64,000 nucleotides of DNA from Methylophaga marina (lineage in GTDB: Bacteria > Pseudomonadota > Gammaproteobacteria > Nitrosococcales > Methylophagaceae), in the NCBI RefSeq assembly GCF_030296755.1, contig NZ_AP027741.1, positions 2,905,001 through 2,969,000 on the forward strand, read 5' to 3'. The first letter of the stretch is position 1, and the number at the start of each line of letters is the position of its first letter. The notes beneath the pieces were generated by a model. It saw nothing but the letters and a program-made list of their open reading frames with translations. It searched no databases and was not told the origin of the DNA. Below are positions 19,158 to 29,280 of the stretch, in pieces. The position numbers and the translations under genes are program-made.

Positions 19158-19728
19158 TAAATTGTTGTCGGATAGCTTGCTGATGTTGTGCTGGCAGTAC
19201 GATGCTAACCACGACTTTATCCGTAAAACTCTGATCGATAATTTCTCCACGTAGTTGTTTGAGCTGGTATTCGAGAAGTTGTAGCTGTGAGTAATCAATC
19301 TCTAATGTCATTTCTGCCATTTCTACCCATTTAACGATATCAGCCTCAGCAATCGCTTGTTTTGCTGCTGCGCCATAGGCGCGGGTAAGTCCGCCAGTGC
19401 CCAGTTTTACACCGCCAAAATAACGAATTACGCCAATGACTGTATTGATAAGACTTTGTCCTTCCAAAGGAGCGAGTATCGGACGACCCGCTGTACCTGA
19501 TGGCTCACCGGCATCATGAAACCGTTCAGTTAAAAAGCCTTCTGGTTGGCGGATTCGCCAGGCAAAAGCGAGGTGATTGGCTTGTGGATGTTGTCCAGCG
19601 AGTTGACCTAATTTACGTAGGGCGTCATCTTCACTCTGACAGGGCATAATAACGCCAATAAAACGGGACTTTTTTATTTCATATTCCACCTCAGTGGTGG
19701 TCTCAACGGTGTAAAATTCTGTGGCCAT
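19144..19728 (-). CDS. yigZ: YigZ/IMPACT-family protein
   Basis: Family of unknown exact role; eukaryotic IMPACT modulates translation control, and the bacterial proteins have an N-terminal ribosomal-S5-like fold and a C-terminal ferredoxin-like domain. The signature residues are all present: KKSRFIGVI, AFAWRI, FHDAGEPSGTAGRPIL, and GVIRYFGGVKLGTGGLTRAYGAAA. The C-terminal 60 residues form the UPF0029 domain. ATG at 19728 is the natural family start; the frame is open 14 codons further upstream. Confidence 0.93.
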   Translation of the reverse strand: MATEFYTVETTTEVEYEIKKSRFIGVIMPCQSEDDALRKLGQLAGQHPQANHLAFAWRIRQPEGFLTERFHDAGEPSGTAGRPILAPLEGQSLINTVIGVIRYFGGVKLGTGGLTRAYGAAAKQAIAEADIVKWVEMAEMTLEIDYSQLQLLEYQLKQLRGEIIDQSFTDKVVVSIVLPAQHQQAIRQQFISDY

Positions 19729-19921
19729 GAACACTCGGCTATAGGAAAAAACAAGCCAACAATTTACCATATCGAGCCTAACAACATTTTTGTCGTCAAC
19801 GAGGCTACATATTATCCGTCATAAAAAGCGTTTGAGCAGACGGTTATCATTATGCTTCAGTAATCAGTTTGGCGATGATAACCGTTGAACATTAAACATC
19901 GAGATAACGGAGCAAAACACA

Positions 19922-22771
19922 TTGTCAGAAAGTGCATTTATCGTAGGCCAACGCTGGGTCAGTAATAGCGAAGCAGAGCTTGGTCTGGGTATCATTCAGG
20001 AAAGCAGTGGACGTCGTATTGAAGTATTCTTCCCCGCGGCGGCAGAGAGTCGTTTTTATGCTGCTGATAATGCGCCTTTAAGCCGTGTCATCTATTCTGA
20101 AGGGGATAAAGTCAGCACGCGTGAGGATGTGAGTTTTGTGATTAGCGCCGTGCAACCCTTTAATGGTTGTTATATCTATCAAGGCGATACCGAGACGGGT
20201 GAACCCATCAGTATCCATGAAATGGATCTGGATAGCCGTGTTCACTTTAACCAGCCTCAAGACCGCTTTTTCGCTGGTCAGGTCGATAAAAACAGTCAGT
20301 TTGAATTACGTGCAAAAACACTCAATTATCAGCATGAACTCCTAAAATCGCCGGCATATGGCTTATTAGGCGGCCGTGTTCAACTTTTACCACATCAGCT
20401 ATATATTGCTCAGCAGGTAGCGCAACGATTTGCACCACGTGTGTTACTGGCAGATGAAGTCGGACTCGGTAAAACCATTGAAGCAGGTCTGATTTTACAC
20501 AAACAGGTCTTATCCGGTCAGGTCAGACGAGCACTTATCGTTGTGCCAGATGCATTATTGCATCAATGGTTAGTGGAAATGCTCCGCCGCTTTAATCTGA
20601 CTTTTACCTTGATTGACCACGAAAGGCACGAGGCGCTGCAAGAACTCGATGAAGGCAATCCTTTTGAGAGTGCTCAAATGGTGTTGTGTGGGTTAAATGA
20701 CCTATTGGCTAACCCACAGATGCAGGTCGACATGTTGGCGACAGAGTGGGATATGCTGATTGTGGATGAAGCGCATCACCTGGCATGGTCACCTGAACAA
20801 TCAAGTGAGGGTTACCAACTGGTTGAAACGCTCGCGGCTCAGATTCCGGCATTATTATTGTTAACGGCCACCCCTGAACAATTAGGTATTGAAAGTCATT
20901 TCGCGCGCCTGCGTTTGCTCGACTCTGATAAGTTTTATGATTTTGATGCATTTGTGAAGCAAGAAGCAGCATATCAACCGGTCAGCGAATTAATCGAACA
21001 GCTTGATGCCGCAGAAAGTTGGACGCAATTATCACCAGCGCAGCAGTCACAGCTTAAGGAATATCTCGATGAGATGTTATTTGAGCAGTTAAGTGCTGAA
21101 GAAGCGTACATCGATACAAAAGTGGATGCCATTCAACAACTTCTCGACAGACATGGCACCGGTCGGGTGCTGTATCGAAATACACGTGATGTGGTGAAAG
21201 GCTTCCCGAATCGACTACTTCACCAATATGAATTGCCGCTTCCGGATGCTTTGTCAGATGAAGATCTGAGTCATATTATTTTGCCTGAACAACATTTCAC
21301 CGATGTTGACTGGTTAAAACACGATAGCCGCGTCAGTTGGCTGGTTGATTTTCTTAAAGCGCATCGCGACGATAAAATCTTAATCATCTGTGCTCAGGCT
21401 GACACCGCCCAACAGCTTGAGAACCATCTCAATATCAGTCAAGGCATACGTTCAGCAGTGTTCCATGAAGGGTTGAGCCTGGTGAATCGTGACCGTGCTG
21501 CAGCTTATTTTGCAGATGATGAAGATGGGGCGCAGTGCCTTGTTTGTTCCGAGATCGGCAGTGAAGGACGTAACTTTCAGTTTTCACATCATCTGGTGTT
21601 ATTTGACTTACCGGTTAATCCGGATTTGTTGGAACAACGGATTGGTCGATTGGATCGTATCGGCCAGCACCATGATGTGCATATCCATGTCCCTTATTAC
21701 GCCGATACAGCACAATCCATTTTATTGCAGTGGTATCACCAGGGTATGAATGCGTTTGAACAGGTGTTGGCTGCAGGACAGCGTATTGCGAATGTGACAA
21801 AACCAGCACTGGAAGCCGCCATGGCTGAACCAGCAAACCAGGCTTTATTAGATAGTCTGATACAACAAACACAGGAAGTTTCCGAGCAAACGCTGACAGA
21901 ACTTCAGTCTGGGCGCCATCGCTTACTTGAGCGTCATTCCTTCAATGAGACTCAGGCAGAATCAGTTGTGGCGGATGTTGAAATCTTATCCCGTTCACTT
22001 GAGTTGGCCGGTTTTATGGATGATGTGTTTGATGCCTTTGGCGTAGATCAACATCCTCATAGCACAGACAGCATTATCATCGAACCTGGCACGCATATGC
22101 AGACACAGTTCCCGGAACTGCCAGATGAAGGACTGACTGCGACCTATCAACGCCACAAAGCACTGGGTCGTGAGGATATGAGCTTTCTGACATGGGAACA
22201 TCCTATGGTGCTGGGCGCAATGGATATGGTGTTGAATAGTGATTTAGGCAATAGTGCATTTTGCACCCTAGCAACTGATGAGGTGAAAGCTGGCAGTTTA
22301 TTGCTGGAAGCCATATTTGTTATGCGCACTATTTCGGAACGGGATCTACAGATTCAACGCTTTATTTCTGAAAGCCACATTAGACTGGTAGTGGATGAAC
22401 GTGGTAAACAATACCAAACCGTGTTTGATGAGCATGATTTCAATAAAATAGCCGGTCGCATCCCAAGAGCAACAGCTCAGGAATTGATTCGTCATGCCCG
22501 TGCCCCTGTCGAGAACTTGCTCGCCCAGGCCAAAAATGCGGTGACAGACATGGAAGACACATTAAAGCAGGAAGCACTGGCTAATATGAATAATGAGTTG
22601 GACCAGGAATATCAGCGTTTGAGTGCCTTGGCAAAAGTCAACCCGAATATCCGACAACAAGAGCTGGATTATTTGAAACAGCGCCAGGAAAAGTTGAATG
22701 CTGGCATTCAATCAGCCTCATTATCGCTGGATGCCATACGGGTGGCTATTGTGACTGATCCCACTAACTAA
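19922..22771 (+). CDS. rapA: RNA polymerase-associated helicase RapA
   Basis: SWI2/SNF2-type ATPase that recycles stalled RNA polymerase. 949 residues (E. coli 968), similar end to end. It has the N-terminal GQRWVSNSEAELGLG Tudor-like region, LLADEVGLGKTIEAG (Walker A, near residue 177), DEAHH (near 281), LLTATPEQLG, and the SEIGSEGRNFQF and EQRIGRLDRIGQ motifs. The start is TTG at 19922, with GGAG nine bases upstream; the protein begins MSESAFIVGQ. An upstream 150-base gap to yigZ should hold the promoter. Confidence 0.97.
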   Translation: MSESAFIVGQRWVSNSEAELGLGIIQESSGRRIEVFFPAAAESRFYAADNAPLSRVIYSEGDKVSTREDVSFVISAVQPFNGCYIYQGDTETGEPISIHEMDLDSRVHFNQPQDRFFAGQVDKNSQFELRAKTLNYQHELLKSPAYGLLGGRVQLLPHQLYIAQQVAQRFAPRVLLADEVGLGKTIEAGLILHKQVLSGQVRRALIVVPDALLHQWLVEMLRRFNLTFTLIDHERHEALQELDEGNPFESAQMVLCGLNDLLANPQMQVDMLATEWDMLIVDEAHHLAWSPEQSSEGYQLVETLAAQIPALLLLTATPEQLGIESHFARLRLLDSDKFYDFDAFVKQEAAYQPVSELIEQLDAAESWTQLSPAQQSQLKEYLDEMLFEQLSAEEAYIDTKVDAIQQLLDRHGTGRVLYRNTRDVVKGFPNRLLHQYELPLPDALSDEDLSHIILPEQHFTDVDWLKHDSRVSWLVDFLKAHRDDKILIICAQADTAQQLENHLNISQGIRSAVFHEGLSLVNRDRAAAYFADDEDGAQCLVCSEIGSEGRNFQFSHHLVLFDLPVNPDLLEQRIGRLDRIGQHHDVHIHVPYYADTAQSILLQWYHQGMNAFEQVLAAGQRIANVTKPALEAAMAEPANQALLDSLIQQTQEVSEQTLTELQSGRHRLLERHSFNETQAESVVADVEILSRSLELAGFMDDVFDAFGVDQHPHSTDSIIIEPGTHMQTQFPELPDEGLTATYQRHKALGREDMSFLTWEHPMVLGAMDMVLNSDLGNSAFCTLATDEVKAGSLLLEAIFVMRTISERDLQIQRFISESHIRLVVDERGKQYQTVFDEHDFNKIAGRIPRATAQELIRHARAPVENLLAQAKNAVTDMEDTLKQEALANMNNELDQEYQRLSALAKVNPNIRQQELDYLKQRQEKLNAGIQSASLSLDAIRVAIVTDPTN

Positions 22772-22787
22772 AGAGACAGATATCAGA

Positions 22788-24026
22788 ATGGTCAAGCTGA
22801 AAAAAGTTGTTATACCACTCATTATTTTTGGCCTGACTGTTCTGATAGTGGCTGCACTTATTGCCACTAAACCAAAAGCAACAGCCAAAGACACCAAACA
22901 AAAAGCCTGGCTGGTGAATGCTATTCCTGCTGAGTTCCAAACAATACGTCCACAAATAACTGTGTATGGTCGGATTGAAACACCACGTGATGCCAATCTT
23001 AAAGCGGCTGTTGAAGCTGATGTTGAATCAGTAATAGTGCTGGAAGGTGAAACTGTTGATCGAGGTGAATTACTACTGCAGCTTGATAAAACGGATGTTG
23101 AACTCGTCAAGCAGCAGCGACAAGCTGATGTGGATGAAATTATTGCTTCAATTGCCAATGAAAACGTGCGTTATCAACGCGACCTTGCCTTGCTTGAGAA
23201 CCAGAAGCAGTTAGTCAATCTGGCAGATAATGCGGTTCAGCGAGCTAAAAAACTCGAGCAAAACAAGCTGACATCTCGTGCCACACTGGATGAGTCCTTA
23301 TCAGCTTACCAACAACAAGTGCTGGCACTTAAACAATTACAGAATGATATCGCTGAGCATCCTTCAAGACTGGCACAGCTAGAGGCGGCTAAAAAGCGAG
23401 CTGAAGCCTTACTCAAACAGAGTGAGGTGAATCTGGGACGTACCGATATACGTGCTCCTTTTGCAAGTCGTGTCGCGACATTGAATGTGGCTATTGGCGA
23501 TCGTGTTAGACCAGGCGATAGTCTGATTAAGGTTTATGATCTAAATAATCTAGAGGTGCGAGCCCAAATTCCCGGCCGTTACAGCCAGAAAATTCGTAAG
23601 ATGTTGGAAAACGGGCAGCAAATCATCGCCTCCACTGTCATTGACGGTGAGCCAATCAAGTTAGAATTAAAGCGACTCTCAGGAGAAGTCAGGCTTGATA
23701 GTGGCGGTGTTGATGGCTTGTTCCGGCTAATGAATCATAGCAACACATTACCTTTAGGCACGTTTGTCGAACTGCAGCTCCAACTCGCAGAACAACAGCA
23801 TGTTATTAAACTGCCGTTTAGTGCGCTATACGGGCTGGATCGTATCTATGTGATAGAGGATGGACATTTAAAAGCCATGACCATCGAGCGGGTGGGGGAA
23901 GTCATCACGGAAGATAATATTCAGCAATTGTTAATCCGAAGTGATGCTATACAAGCGGGTGACTTAATCGTGACGACACAGCTTCCTAATGCCATCACGG
24001 GTTTAGCGGTTGAGACTGCGCTGTGA
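22788..24026 (+). CDS. RND efflux periplasmic adaptor (membrane fusion protein)
   Basis: 412 residues. An N-terminal anchor helix (VVIPLIIFGLTVLIVAALIA) is followed by a split lipoyl domain (VYGRIETPRDANLKAAVEADV...), a long coiled-coil hairpin (about residues 100-210), the second lipoyl half with TDIRAPFASRV, and a beta-barrel domain. It links the inner-membrane permease to the outer-membrane channel. The stop overlaps the permease start by four bases. The substrate is not evident; the sequence is of the general multidrug type, not the metal type. Confidence 0.9.
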   Translation: MVKLKKVVIPLIIFGLTVLIVAALIATKPKATAKDTKQKAWLVNAIPAEFQTIRPQITVYGRIETPRDANLKAAVEADVESVIVLEGETVDRGELLLQLDKTDVELVKQQRQADVDEIIASIANENVRYQRDLALLENQKQLVNLADNAVQRAKKLEQNKLTSRATLDESLSAYQQQVLALKQLQNDIAEHPSRLAQLEAAKKRAEALLKQSEVNLGRTDIRAPFASRVATLNVAIGDRVRPGDSLIKVYDLNNLEVRAQIPGRYSQKIRKMLENGQQIIASTVIDGEPIKLELKRLSGEVRLDSGGVDGLFRLMNHSNTLPLGTFVELQLQLAEQQHVIKLPFSALYGLDRIYVIEDGHLKAMTIERVGEVITEDNIQQLLIRSDAIQAGDLIVTTQLPNAITGLAVETAL

Positions 24027-27000
24027 GCCTGCCGGCACATCGCACAGATATCATTGGTATTTTTGCCCAGCATAAGGTAGCGGCAAACCTACTCATGCTG
24101 ATGATGTTAATCGGTGGGTTTGTGTCGTTAAGTAAACTCAATACGCAATTTTTCCCTAACTTTGCACTTGATGTGATTACCGTCAGTGTTGTCTGGCGTG
24201 GGGCCAGCGCTGAAGATGTAGAAGATGCGTTGACCAGTCGCATTGAGCAAGAGCTCCGCACCATCGACTACGTCGATAAAATGACCTCAACTTCATCCTA
24301 CGGCTCGTCTCTGGTGACACTGGAGTTTGAAGAGGGTACAGAGATGGGACAGGCGCTTGATCAGGTAAAAGATCATGTCGCTCGTTTGCGAAATCTGCCT
24401 AGTGATGCTGAAACACCTGAAATCAGTATTGTGACGCGATACGATAACGTCGCCAGATTATTGGTGACGACAGATGGCCACTTAGATGAGTTACGTGGAC
24501 TGGTGCATCAAATTGAGCATGAGTTGCTTGATGCCGGCATTTCCAGAGTCAATATCACTGGATTACCTGATGAAGAAATGGCGATTAAAGTCAGCACTTC
24601 AACACTAGAGTCATTGGGTTTGAGTTTTGGTGATGTCAGTCAACGTGTCGCTGATCAAAGTCAGGATTTGCCTGCCGGGGAGATTGGTAATGGTGAAACT
24701 GCACGCCAAATCCGTAGTCTCGATCAACGCCGTGATGCTGATGCCTTTGGTGATATTTCCCTAAAAAGTGATTATGAGGGACGCGTTTTACTGATTGAGG
24801 ATGTGGCCGATGTTGAGCGTCGTGCCATGCGTGATCAGGTCAAGGTGTTTTATCATGGCCAACCCGCCGTTGAGATTGAACTGCAGCGAACCGAAAATGC
24901 TGATGCATTGGCCTCTGCCAGGATTATGGAAAACTGGCTAGAACAAGCCAGACCCACTTTACCCAAAGGCGTGGATATTAGAGTCTATGATGCCAGTTGG
25001 TCATTGATTCAGGAGCGTATAAATCTGCTTCTCAGTAATGGTTTGGGCGGACTTCTCCTGGTATTAGCGATTCTCTTTTTGTTTTTGCATGGCAGAGTCG
25101 CTTTCTGGGTGGCCGTGGGTATTCCTGTGTCTTTCATGGCAGCGTTGACCGTTTTGTACATGCTCGGCGGCAGCATCAATATGATTAGCTTGTTTGCCTT
25201 GATCATGGCATTGGGCATTATTGTCGATGATGCCATCGTGGTGGGCGAAGATGCGTTATCTCACTACCAAAGTGGAGAGCGATCCCTATCCGCTGCAGAA
25301 GGTGGTGCAAGACGCATGTTAGCGCCGGTTATCTCATCGTCATTAACGACTATCGCTGCTTTTCTGCCATTGATGTTAATAAGCGGTGTGATTGGCAATA
25401 TTCTGTTTGATATTCCTTTTGTGGTGATCTGTGTGATTATTGCCTCGCTTGTGGAGAGTTTTTTAATACTTCCCGGGCACTTACGCCACACTTTTCACAG
25501 TATGCATCATGATAAGCCAGGTCAGTTGAGAGTCTGGCTTGATGATAAATTTGAACAATTTCGTGAACAATTTTTTAGGCCTCTGGTTACTCTGGCTGTT
25601 AAAAATAGTGTGGTCACGATCAGTCTCACATTGGCGATATTGATTCTGTCTATCAGCCTGCTGGCCAGTGGTAGAATTTTATTTAACTTTTTCCCCTCGC
25701 CAGAAGGCACAACCATTACAGCGAATGCCCGTTTCGTGGCAGGCACCCCGAAGCAAGATGTTGAGCAATTTTTGCAGCACATCAATCTGGCTTTGGATAA
25801 AGCAGAGGCTGATTACGAGCAAAATATCGTCAAGATGGCTGTGACACGTTTAGGGAGTGCATCTTCTGCCAATTCTAATGTCAGTAGCAGTCAGGCGGAT
25901 GAGCGTTTTGGCTCTGTTCAACTGGAGATGATTTCGCCTGATAAACGCGATATTAGAAACAAAGCGTTCATTCATGACTGGCGACAATATATCGAGCTTC
26001 CGCCCGGGATTGAAACGTTTACGATTAGTGAAATGCGTGGCGGTCCACCGGGTAGTGATATTGATATTCGTCTGAGTGGCGCGACAGCTGAGCAGTTAAA
26101 AAAGCCTCACATGAGATCGCCGAGAAGTTAAAAAACTATGCCGGTGTCAGTGCGATTGAAGATGATATGCCCTATGGTCAGGAACAGTTAATCTATCGCA
26201 TCAAAGGGCAAGGCGATGTGCTGGGATTGACTGTTGAAAATGTGGGACGTCAATTACGAGCAGCATTTGATGGTCAGTTAGTTCAGATATTTCAGGATGG
26301 TGATGATGAAGTAGAAGTGCGCATTATGCTACCTGATGCAGAACGCAATACGCTAGCGACATTAGAAAATTTTATGCTCAGATTGCCTAACGGTGGCAGT
26401 GCACCGTTATCCAGTGTGGTTGAGTTTGAGTCGCGTCGGGGTTTTGATGTACTCAGACATACCGATACCCAACTAGCCATACATATCACGGCGACCGTTG
26501 ATGCTGTGGTGAATAATAATAATGCCATTCTAAATGATATGAAAGCTTCGTTTTTACCGGCCTTATCCTCTAAGTATGGGGTGAAAATAGCGTACGAAGG
26601 TCGTGCCGAAGAACAAGCAGAGACCATGACTGATATGGCCCAAGGCACGTTGCTGGCTTTTGTGATGATTTACCTGGTGCTGGCTTGGGTCTTTTCCTCT
26701 TACGGCTGGCCATTGGTTGTCATGGCAGCCATTCCATTTGGTCTTATCGGTGCTTTAATCGGTCATTGGTTATTGGGTATTGATCTGACCATTTTGTCTT
26801 TGTTTGGTATTTTTGGTCTGTCAGGCATTGTGGTGAATGATTCCATCATTCTGGTGACGTTTTTCAAACAATTGAGAGAGTCTGGCCTTGCGACACATCA
26901 AGCCATTATCGAAGCGTCTACACAACGACTTCGCGCGGTATTATTGACTTCACTGACCACCATTGCCGGATTGACACCATTATTATTTGAAACCTCGTTA

Positions 27001-27156
27001 CAGGCACAATTTCTCATTCCAATGGCTGTATCTATGTCATTTGGTTTGATGTTTTCAACAGTATTAGTGTTATTGGTCATACCTGCGATGCTGGCTGTTT
27101 ATGAGCAGATGGCAGATAAGTTTCTACCGAAGCGAACACAAACAGTGACAATTTGA
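24023..27156 (+). CDS. RND efflux permease, interrupted by a -1 frameshift
   Basis: Inner-membrane proton-driven pump of the AcrB/HAE superfamily. The first frame (24023-26131) has TM1, the porter region, and the LIMALGIIVDDAIVVGED proton-relay helix. The second (about 26167-27156) carries the rest, with the SGIVVNDSIIL helix. The joint lies at six A (26098-26103): observed AEQLKKPHMR... then a stop, whereas seven A would give AEQLKKASHEIAEKLKNYAGV and run to the end, 1044 residues in all, the normal family length. The zero-frame reads A_AAA_AAG, identical to the dnaX slippery site, but no upstream Shine-Dalgarno stimulator or clear downstream stem is evident. Confidence 0.88.
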
Positions 27157-27161
27157 TACTG

Positions 27162-27180
27162 TATTAAGTCTGACTTAATA
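27162..27180. promoter_or_regulatory. Perfect 19-base palindrome between permease and TolC-like gene
   Basis: TATTAAGTC-T-GACTTAATA, two nine-base arms around one base. No T-run follows, so a terminator is unlikely. It sits 56 bases before the TolC-like start, where an operator for an efflux regulator could lie. No regulator gene is adjacent. Confidence 0.4.
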
Positions 27181-27235
27181 ATCACGGTGCATGCTGCTTA
27201 AATTTGAGCGAACAGCATTGAGTTAAGGATTTTAC

Positions 27236-28491
27236 ATGCGACGATATACACCTATTGTGATGGCCGCTTTTATAAGCACTTTCAGCCCGCTCACTTCTTT
27301 TGCAAACGATGCAGAATCCGTCAGCAAAGTGCCTTATTCTGCCGGACTGGATCTGGCTTCACTCACTGATAAAGTGTATCAGCGTCTACCCGGCCTGCTA
27401 GCTGAAGGTAAGTATCAGCAGCTGCAGCAGGCAAATGACTCATACAGCAATAGCTTATTTGCAGAACCTATCACCGGTAATTTAAGTCTGTTTAGTGATG
27501 AAGTTGGTACTGGACGAGGTTCTCAAGAGTGGGAAGGGGAGTGGACTTACCGCTTTGGTTACCCGGCCAAAAACAACAGCAACAAGCATTGTCAGCAAAA
27601 ATAGCGGCTGAACTTCCTGCCTATCAGCAAGCATTGAAACTGGAAGCCTCGGGTGAAGTGAGGCAGCAAATCTGGCAAGTAAAATTAGCTGAAGCGCAGT
27701 TAGAACAAGCGAAACTGACTTGGGAAACCGCGAAAAAGTTACAAAACGATGTGGAGTCCCGGGTAAAAGCGGGGGATCTTGCTTCAACTGAACGACTACT
27801 GGCAGGCAGTAACACGCTGGAAGCACATAGCAAAATGGTCAATGCAGCATCGTTGCTTCAACAACGGTTGAAAATTTATCAACTGATTACCGGTGAAAAC
27901 ACCCTGCCAAAACAGGTCGAAGAAACCGTCATCACCCCTTCCGAAGACGTACAACAACATCCACAGTTGCAGTTACAGGATCAGTTGATAGCCAGATTAC
28001 AGGCACAAATGGGACTGGCACAATATGACGGTGCAGTAAATCCTAGCCTGTCTGTTGGCGTCAGACGAGAACGGGGTGATAGAGCGGAAGACTATACCAA
28101 TAGCTTGGGTATCGGGTTTAGCATGGCGTTGGATGATAAGGCATACAGGCAGCCTGCCATCGCTCAAGCCTCAGCCGAACTAGCTGATGCTCAGGTGACA
28201 CGTCAATCATTATGGCGTGATCTAAAAACACGACAAGTCGCTGCTCATGAAGAATTAAACAGTAGTCGGCAGCAGCTGGATTTGATCACGGAACAAAATA
28301 AAACTACCCAGCAGTATTATCAATTACAAAAGCGCGCCTTTGATTTAGGTGAAATTAATTTGATTGATTTATTGCGCAGTCAGGCGTTGGCTAATGATAA
28401 TGAGAGCAGAAAGCGCCTGTTGGAAGTACAAATAAAGCAACAGATTTCTAAATTAAATCAATCGCATGGGATAATCCTGTCTAATAATTAA
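27236..28491 (+). CDS. TolC-like outer-membrane efflux protein, interrupted by a -1 frameshift
   Basis: Outer-membrane channel of the RND system. The first frame (27236-27604) has a signal peptide (TSFA|NDAES) and runs to EWEGEWTYRFG. The second frame (from about 27530) continues VDLPLWLPGQKQQQQALSAKI and the two long TolC coiled-coil repeats to 28491. Four G at 27536-27539 mark the break. Five G would read EWEGGVDLPLWLPGQ, which is the normal family sequence (EWEAGVxLPLW), giving 418 residues. Confidence 0.85.
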
Positions 28492-28500
28492 TAAAGCTTT

Positions 28501-28534
28501 TTAAGCTTAATTTTTCGTTAAGCTTTCTTTTTTA
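28501..28534 (+). terminator. Probable terminator of the efflux operon
   Basis: AAGCTTAA (28503-28510) pairs with TTAAGCTT (28518-28525) across the loop TTTTTCG and is followed by TCTTTTTTAA. The stem is short and AT-rich, so it may be leaky. It ends the efflux operon 36 bases before the thermostable-hemolysin gene. Confidence 0.6.
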
Positions 28535-28569
28535 ATCTAGCCTCCATACCACCTCCAAAGGGGAATTTT

Positions 28570-29280
28570 ATGGAAGCTAGATCGTTGGCACAGTCTGTCA
28601 CTAAAAGCCGCCCTCAACGCGTCGCAGAGCGACAAATTATTCAGCCTGTTTTTCCACTCACACTGGCAAAAGCCAATGAGCCGGGACGAAGGGATGCTGA
28701 ACAATTTATTTATCAGCGCTTTGAAAAACAACACGGTGCAGAGATCAGCCATTTTCTGCCGTTTATCTTGTCTGCCAGGACAGGCGGTTTAGTTTCAGCA
28801 GCACTTGGTTTCCAGCCAGCCAGTTATTCATCACATCTTTTTCTTGAATATTATCTTGATAATGATATTCAAACGACGCTTAGTATTCTCACCCAAACAG
28901 TCGTTCAACGTGACGCCATTGTAGAAATCGGAAACTTGGCCTCAGGACGACAACGTGCGACTCAGACCTTATTTTTACTTCTTGCTGAGTTGTTCTATCA
29001 AGCCGGTTATGAATGGGTTGTGTTTACGGCTAATTCAGCCGTTTCACAGTGGTTGGCGAAATTAGATATTGAGACTATTGCCATCCGTGTTGCAGACCCA
29101 ACCAGGTTGCCAGATAAAGGGGCAAGCTGGGGTAGTTATTACGATGATAAGCCTGTTGTGGTGGCCAGTCATATTCGCCAGACCATGGCAAAACTTAACA
29201 ACAACCCCCTTATGTTGTATTTACGTCAGAGCTACCAACATCAATTAAATGAATTTGTCGCGAGTTTTCGTCATGACTGA
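28570..29280 (+). CDS. Thermostable-hemolysin-family (T_hemolysin) protein
   Basis: 236 residues, no signal peptide. The family is named after a Vibrio thermostable hemolysin, but the conserved core (RRDAEQFIYQRFEKQHGAEI...LGFQPA...LEYYLDNDI...IVEIGNLAS...LLLAELFYQAGYEWVVFTANS) looks like a GNAT or autoinducer-synthase fold, not a pore-former; I infer this from the layout and the EIGNLAS segment. AAAGGGG precedes the ATG. It is the first of ten tightly packed genes, overlapping the AMP ligase start by eight bases, which argues for an enzymatic role in the same pathway. Confidence 0.8.
   Translation: MEARSLAQSVTKSRPQRVAERQIIQPVFPLTLAKANEPGRRDAEQFIYQRFEKQHGAEISHFLPFILSARTGGLVSAALGFQPASYSSHLFLEYYLDNDIQTTLSILTQTVVQRDAIVEIGNLASGRQRATQTLFLLLAELFYQAGYEWVVFTANSAVSQWLAKLDIETIAIRVADPTRLPDKGASWGSYYDDKPVVVASHIRQTMAKLNNNPLMLYLRQSYQHQLNEFVASFRHD

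Noticed and set aside
22721..23158. Minus-strand 145-codon frame over the RND adaptor start
   Set aside because: Serine-rich shadow of a well-supported adaptor gene on the other strand.
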